From Acidimicrobiales bacterium (lineage in GTDB: Bacteria; Actinomycetota; Acidimicrobiia; Acidimicrobiales; Acidimicrobilacustridaceae), in NCBI GenBank assembly GCA_025455885.1, contig JALOLR010000007.1:62001-126000 (forward strand): 64,000 nt of DNA, given 5' to 3'. The position numbers were made by a program, and so were the translations under genes. The notes under the pieces were generated by a model. It was not told the DNA's origin, did not search any database, and saw only the letters and a program-made list of their open reading frames with translations. The stretch's first letter is position 1, and the number at the start of each line of letters is the position of its first letter. This document shows positions 60,036 through 64,000 of this stretch, piece after piece.

Positions 60036-60521
60036 TCAGCCGGGCTCGGTGGGCGGGACGGACGCGGGACCTTCGCGACGGATCCGGTCGACGGCGCGGA
60101 GGGCTTCGCGCAGCTCGTCGAGCCAGGCCGCCTCGCCGGCGCCGATGCGCTTCACGCACCAGGCGAGGGCGTCGGATCGGCTGCGGGCGACCCCGCTGGC
60201 CACGAGGACGTCGAGCACCTGTCGTTCGGGCAGGCGCAGCCGGGTCATGGCGGGCACGGCGAGGTGGGTGAAGAGGTGCACGTCGTCGCCGCGGCGGACC
60301 CCCCACGACACGGTTCGGCCGAACAGCTCCTGGGCCCGGCCGGCGATCTCGATGCGGTCGGCCTTGGTCGACGACCGGAAGGCCCGCACGTCGGCGTCGT
60401 CGGCGAGCGGCACCACGACGACGATCTCGTCGGCGTCGGCGGTCACCTCCGGGGGGGCGGTGGTCCATCCGTCGGGGATCTCGCGGGTGAACCAGTCGGT
60501 GTGGGTCATCGCTACTGTCAT
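60036..60521 (-). CDS. Ribbon-helix-helix-like regulator
   Basis: A 161-aa protein of unknown function whose residues 93-126 look like a ribbon-helix-helix DNA-binding unit: a short basic strand (TRLRLPER), helix A (QVLDVLVASG) and helix B after SRSDALAWCVKRIG. The N-terminal 90 residues are a separate small domain (EIVVVVPLADDADVRAF, TVSWGVRRGDDVHLFTH). ATG 60521 is chosen because the -10-like TGTAAT ends 9 bases upstream and there is no ribosome-binding site; ATG 60509 is the alternative. A palindrome over the -10 suggests autorepression. It diverges from the TrkA genes. Confidence 0.72.
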   Translation of the reverse strand: MTVAMTHTDWFTREIPDGWTTAPPEVTADADEIVVVVPLADDADVRAFRSSTKADRIEIAGRAQELFGRTVSWGVRRGDDVHLFTHLAVPAMTRLRLPERQVLDVLVASGVARSRSDALAWCVKRIGAGEAAWLDELREALRAVDRIRREGPASVPPTEPG

Positions 60522-60528
60522 GCAACAG

Positions 60529-60542
60529 ATATTACAAGTAAT
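60529..60542 (-). promoter_or_regulatory. AT-rich -10 region with palindromic operator-like site
   Basis: Minus-strand TGTAAT (60536-60531) is a strong -10, with TTGTCG as a possible -35 about 17-19 bases upstream. The 12 bases ATTACttGTAAT (60542-60531) are a perfect 5-bp-arm palindrome covering the -10. This is the most AT-rich patch I noticed in the window. Confidence 0.55.
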
Positions 60543-60678
60543 TGAAACCCCCGACAACCCGGCGCCGACGAGCCCCGCGGCCCCATCCGGCACTTGCGCT
60601 CCCGGGTCGTGCCGGTCGTATGATCCGGCGCCGCCCCCCGGGCGGGTTCGGCCGGCTGGCGGCCGTGGAGGTGGTTGC

Positions 60679-61353
60679 GTGCACGTCGTGGTGGTCGGTT
60701 GCGGACGGGTGGGCTCGGGCCTGGCGATCAACCTCGACGACCAGGGCCACTCCGTGGCCGTCGTGGACCGTCGGTCCAACGCCTTCCGGCGGCTGCCCGC
60801 CGCCTTCGGCGGCCGGACGGTGACCGGGGTGGGGTTCGACCGGGCGTGCCTGCGCGACGCCGGGATCGAGCAGGCCTCGGCGCTGGCCGCCGTGACCAGC
60901 GGCGACAACTCGAACATCCTGATCGCCCGCACCGGCCGGGAGTACTTCGGGGTGGAGCGGGTGGTGGCGCGCATCTACGACCAGCGTCGTGCGGCCATCT
61001 ACGAGCGCCTCGGCATCTCCACGGTGGCCACGGTCGGCTGGGCCATCGACCGGGTGCTGCGTCGCATCGAGGTCGGGACGCAGGAGGTCGAGTGGATCGA
61101 CCCCAGCGCCCGCGTGTGCCTGGTCGAACGCCTCGTCCCCGACTCGTGGGCCGGCCATGCGTTCTCCGCACTCGAGAGCGACGGCGGGGTCCGGGTGGTG
61201 GCGGTCACCCGGCTGGGCGTCGCCCAGGTCGTGAGCTCGGCGCTGCTCGCGCAGGCCGGGGACGTGGTGTGGCTGGCGGTCGACGGCGACCGGCTCGAGG
61301 CGATCGACGCGCTGCTCGCCGGCGGCCCCGGCGACCGTGAGGGGGGGCACTGA
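60679..61353 (+). CDS. TrkA-family potassium uptake regulatory protein (first copy)
   Basis: Cytosolic RCK protein of 224 aa that gates a Trk/Ktr potassium channel. The N-terminal Rossmann domain shows VVVGCGRVGSGLA and the acidic end of strand 2 in VAVVDRRS, the NAD/ATP-binding pattern; the C-terminal part (RVCLVERLVPDSWAGH...GDVVWLAVDGD) is the TrkA-C domain. GTG 60679 follows GTGGAGGTGG. The second copy begins one base inside its stop (TGATG), the same paired layout as ceoB-ceoC in mycobacteria. Confidence 0.9.
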   Translation: MHVVVVGCGRVGSGLAINLDDQGHSVAVVDRRSNAFRRLPAAFGGRTVTGVGFDRACLRDAGIEQASALAAVTSGDNSNILIARTGREYFGVERVVARIYDQRRAAIYERLGISTVATVGWAIDRVLRRIEVGTQEVEWIDPSARVCLVERLVPDSWAGHAFSALESDGGVRVVAVTRLGVAQVVSSALLAQAGDVVWLAVDGDRLEAIDALLAGGPGDREGGH

Positions 61354-62021
61354 TGCGGGTCGTGATCGTCGGTGGCGGCAACGTCGGCACCTACATCGGT
61401 GGTGCGCTGCGCGACGGCGGGCACGAGGTGCTCATCGTGGAGGTCGACCCCGATCGGGTGGCCCGCGCCCAGGCCAACGGCGAGCCCCCCGGTGCGGCGT
61501 GGCTCCTCGCCGACGGGTGCGAGGTCTCCGAGCTGGCGGCCGCCGACCCGGCGCGGGCCGACGTCGTGGTCGCCGTCACGGGCGACGACGAGGACAACCT
61601 CGTCGTGTCCTTGCTGGCCAAGCAGGAGTTCGGTGTGCCCCGGGTGGTCGCCCGGGTCAACAACCCGGACAACCACTGGATGTTCAACGAGTCCTGGGGG
61701 GTCGACGTGTCCGTCTCGACCCCGCACCTGCTGACCGCGCTCGTCGAGGAGGCGGTGTCGGTCGGCACGTTCGTGCGCCTCCTGTCGTTCGACCGCGACC
61801 GGGCCCAGCTCGCCGAGGTGACGCTCGCACCGGGCTCGCCCGCCGAGGGCCGGGAGATCCAGGCGCTCGGGCTGCCCCGGGCGTCGAGCATCGTCGCTGT
61901 CCTGCGCACCGACCACCTCGTGGTGCCCCGTGGCGACACCGTGCTCGGCGCCGGCGACGAGGTGCTCGTCCTCGTCACCCGCGATTCCGAGGACGAGGTC
62001 CGTCGGATCCTCGTGGGCTGA
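61353..62021 (+). CDS. TrkA-family potassium uptake regulatory protein (second copy)
   Basis: Second RCK protein, 222 aa, probably forming a mixed ring with the first. The nucleotide-binding motif is IVGGGNVGTYIG, with EVD ending strand 2; VVARVNNPDNHWMFNESWGVDVSVSTPHLL is the typical end of the TrkA-N domain, followed by a TrkA-C domain (LVVPRGDTVLGAGDEVLVLV). ATG 61353 overlaps the previous stop by one base. The channel subunit (TrkH-like) is not in this window. A riboswitch-controlled P-type ATPase follows. Confidence 0.9.
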   Translation: MRVVIVGGGNVGTYIGGALRDGGHEVLIVEVDPDRVARAQANGEPPGAAWLLADGCEVSELAAADPARADVVVAVTGDDEDNLVVSLLAKQEFGVPRVVARVNNPDNHWMFNESWGVDVSVSTPHLLTALVEEAVSVGTFVRLLSFDRDRAQLAEVTLAPGSPAEGREIQALGLPRASSIVAVLRTDHLVVPRGDTVLGAGDEVLVLVTRDSEDEVRRILVG

Positions 62022-62115
62022 GCGCCTCCCGAGGACCGGCCGACCGGCAACCGGTCACCGCCGATCGCGGTGCATCGGTGCGAAGAGCCGCGGCTTCCGC
62101 CATACTGCTCGCAGT

Positions 62116-62265
62116 GAGGGGAGTACCCCATCACAGCGGTGTCGTCATCACGGCGGGTCGGCTTCGGCTGGACCACCCGGTGCCGCTGGCCCTTGCGGGC
62201 GGGGGAGACCTCCGGTCCTCTGGCTCCCCTCGGGGGCCTGTTGTCGTCGTCCGACCTGACCGGAG
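62116..62265 (+). promoter_or_regulatory. yybP-ykoY (Mn2+) riboswitch with translational expression platform
   Basis: The aptamer spans about 62116-62212. P1 is GAGG (62116-62119) with CCTC (62209-62212); the conserved loop GGAGTA follows at 62120-62125, facing GAGA (62205-62208). P2 is CCCC/GGGG, a GCCC-TTGC-GGGC hairpin lies at 62189-62200, and the long arm is closed by CAGCGG (62134-62139) with CCGCTG (62183-62188); it carries the conserved GTCGTCATCACGG and a UUCG-capped tip. CTCCGGTC (62210-62217), overlapping P1, is exactly complementary to GACCGGAG (62258-62265), the ribosome-binding site of the ATPase gene. Mn2+ binding would free that site, making an ON switch. Confidence 0.88.
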
Positions 62266-62271
62266 TCCGCT

Positions 62272-64000
62272 GTGGTTGCCTCATCGTCCGTCACCCCTGA
62301 GCCCTCGTCGCCCGTGGCCCCTGTGCCGTCCGCCGAGCCGTGGCACACCTATCCCGCCGCAGAGGTCGCCGAGCGACTCGGCGTCAGCGTCGATGCGGGG
62401 CTCTCCGACGCCGAGGTCGCCGCCCGCGTCGAGCGCCACGGCCTGAACCGGCTGGCCGAGCCCCCCAAGCGGCCCAAGTGGAAGCTCTTCCTCGACCAGT
62501 TCCGCAGTGGGATCGTGCTCATCTTGGTGGCGGCCGCCGTGCTGGCCGGGGCGATCGGCGACCTCAAGGACTCGATCGTCATCGCCGTGGTGCTGTTGAT
62601 CAACGCCGTCCTCGGCTACGTGCAGGAGGCGAAGGCGTCCTCGGCTCTCGAGGCGCTCAAGCAGATGCTCGTCTCGAAGGTGCGGGTCCGCCGCAACGGC
62701 GGCATCGCCGAGGTCGTCACCGACGACCTGGTCCCGGGCGACGTCGTGCTGCTCGAGGCCGGGGACCGCGTGCCCGCCGACGGGCGGGTCGTGCTGGCCG
62801 CCAACCTCCTGGTCGACGAGTCGTCGCTGACGGGCGAGTCGGTGCCGGTGGAGAAGGACAGCGAGGCCACCGAGCGCGCCGACGGGCCGCTCGGCGACCG
62901 CCACGGCGCCCTGTACATGAACACCACCGTCGCCCGCGGCCGCGCCGAGATGGTGGTCACCGAGACCGGGATGCGCACCGAGATGGGCAAGGTGGCCGAC
63001 CTGCTCGGCAACGCCGACCCGGGCCAGACCCCGCTGCAGCGCCAGCTCGACGGCCTCAGCAAGAAGCTGGCCGTCATCGCGGTGGTCGCCGTGGGGCTGG
63101 TCTTCGCGCTCCAGCTCGTCCAGGGCGAGGACCTCGCCGAGGCGGCGATCGGGGCCGTGGCCCTGGCGGTGGCGGCCATCCCCGAGGGCCTGCCGGCGGT
63201 CGTCACGGTGACGCTCGCGGTCGGCATCTCCCAGATGGCCAAGCGCAACGCCATCGTCAAGCGGCTCCACTCCGTCGAGACCCTCGGGTCCACCACGACG
63301 ATCTGTTCGGACAAGACCGGGACGCTGACGCTCAACCAGATGACGGCCCGCGAGGTCGTCCGGGGCGGGCACGTGTGGAAGGTCGGCGGCGAGGGCTACG
63401 CCATCACCGGCGAGTTCGTCGCCGAGGACGGGACCGCCACGGCCGCCGACGCCCTCGTCGACACCCTCACGCCGGCCGCGCTGTGCGCCGACGCCGTGGC
63501 CCGCACCGGCGCCGACGGCCGCCCCGACGTGGTGGGCGACCCCACCGAGGTCGCGCTCGTCGTCGTCGCCGCCAAGGCCGGCATCGACGTCGAGGGGCTA
63601 CGGACCGCCCGCCCCCGCCTCGGCGAGGTGCCGTTCGACTCCACCACCAAGTTCATGGCCACCTTCCACCGGGTCCACGACGACGGTTCCGACGACGTGG
63701 TCGTGTACGTCAAGGGTGCGCCCGACGTGCTGCTGGGCCGGTCGACGTCGTTCATCGACGGTCAGGGGCAGGTGCGTCCCCTCGACGACATGGCCCGGGC
63801 CGGACGCCAGGCCGACAACGACCGCCTGGCGTCGGAGGGGATGCGGGTGCTGGCCCTGTCCTCGCGGACGCTGCCCGCCGCGGAGGTCCTCGACGCCGAC
63901 GGTGCGGTCGTCGAGCCCGAGCGCTGGATCGACGACCTCACCCTCCACGCCCTGGTGGGCATCGTCGACCCCCCGCGGGCCGAGGCCCGCGACGCCATCG
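62272..64000 (+). CDS. P-type cation ATPase (PII, Ca2+/Mn2+-type), 3' truncated
   Basis: The first 576 codons of a type II P-type ATPase; the gene runs off the window. An N-terminal cation-ATPase domain (WHTYPAAEVAERLGVSVDAGLSDAEVAARVERHG) precedes two membrane helices, the actuator TGES (187-190), the ion-site helix PEGLP (304-308) and the phosphorylation motif DKTGT (Asp347). The nucleotide-binding domain continues to the window end. GTG 62272 has GGAG 6 bases upstream, inside the riboswitch platform. The Mn2+ riboswitch argues for manganese export, as for other P-type ATPases under this RNA, though calcium transport is also possible. Confidence 0.92.
   Translation, partial: MVASSSVTPEPSSPVAPVPSAEPWHTYPAAEVAERLGVSVDAGLSDAEVAARVERHGLNRLAEPPKRPKWKLFLDQFRSGIVLILVAAAVLAGAIGDLKDSIVIAVVLLINAVLGYVQEAKASSALEALKQMLVSKVRVRRNGGIAEVVTDDLVPGDVVLLEAGDRVPADGRVVLAANLLVDESSLTGESVPVEKDSEATERADGPLGDRHGALYMNTTVARGRAEMVVTETGMRTEMGKVADLLGNADPGQTPLQRQLDGLSKKLAVIAVVAVGLVFALQLVQGEDLAEAAIGAVALAVAAIPEGLPAVVTVTLAVGISQMAKRNAIVKRLHSVETLGSTTTICSDKTGTLTLNQMTAREVVRGGHVWKVGGEGYAITGEFVAEDGTATAADALVDTLTPAALCADAVARTGADGRPDVVGDPTEVALVVVAAKAGIDVEGLRTARPRLGEVPFDSTTKFMATFHRVHDDGSDDVVVYVKGAPDVLLGRSTSFIDGQGQVRPLDDMARAGRQADNDRLASEGMRVLALSSRTLPAAEVLDADGAVVEPERWIDDLTLHALVGIVDPPRAEARDAI

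Overview
The window is a chromosomal segment of a very GC-rich actinobacterium, most likely a member of the Acidimicrobiia. Supporting signs are near-saturated G/C third codon positions, many GTG starts, F420-type enzymes (LLM oxidoreductase, PPOX-fold protein), a lipid catabolism set (acyl-CoA dehydrogenase, crotonase, thiolase, acyl-CoA ligase), and the FHA/PstP/RodA/PbpA/PknB/CrgA growth cluster. The lineage is an inference. Nothing looks horizontally acquired: no insertion sequence, prophage, integrase or CRISPR array was seen.

Layout. 1-433: the tail of an unknown gene, a hairpin and tRNA-Ser(TGA). 433-5735: pheA diverging from larB-larC, then a desaturase-P450 operon. 5930-9345: two metallo-beta-lactamase-fold hydrolases and a lipoprotein esterase. 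9327-12988: a nitrilase-family amidase, a NadD-like nucleotidyltransferase, a crotonase and an acyl-CoA dehydrogenase. 13065-17777: a small conserved protein, then a tightly packed operon of CHAD protein, ParA ATPase, GluQ and DUF4031, then a divergent DUF6457/arfB pair. 17897-25529: an LLM oxidoreductase, sulfatase-SRPBCC, alanine dehydrogenase with a small regulator, purK-purE and a secreted HNH nuclease. 25585-33626: an SNF2 helicase operon, a DrrAB-like ABC exporter, a DUF7064-like protein and a phosphotransferase. 33668-42281: a complete recC-recB-recD operon. 42328-45784: a PPOX protein, aldehyde dehydrogenase-SDR and tRNA-Leu(CAG). 45895-54643: fhaA-fhaB-pstP-rodA-pbpA, pknB, trpG, crgA and a zinc-ribbon protein. 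54663-59954: thiolase, fadD, and zwf with a histidine phosphatase. 60036-64000: a ribbon-helix-helix-like regulator, two TrkA proteins, and a manganese riboswitch ahead of a P-type ATPase that runs off the window.

Organisation. Genes are packed into operons with 4-base ATGA/GTGA overlaps. Many transcription units carry a TAnnnT -10 box only 6-9 bases before the start codon, which points to leaderless mRNAs and helped choose starts. Convergent genes are often separated by a short hairpin.

The most notable non-coding signals are a yybP-ykoY (Mn2+) riboswitch whose P1 strand overlaps an anti-Shine-Dalgarno sequence; two 52-base palindromic elements in divergent intergenic regions whose stems differ only by compensatory changes; a 91-base-period tandem repeat with internal hairpins; and an AT-rich palindrome over the -10 of the ribbon-helix-helix gene. 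The most interesting protein pairing is the translationally coupled CHAD protein and ParA-type ATPase. I do not see a clear, wholly new multi-gene system.
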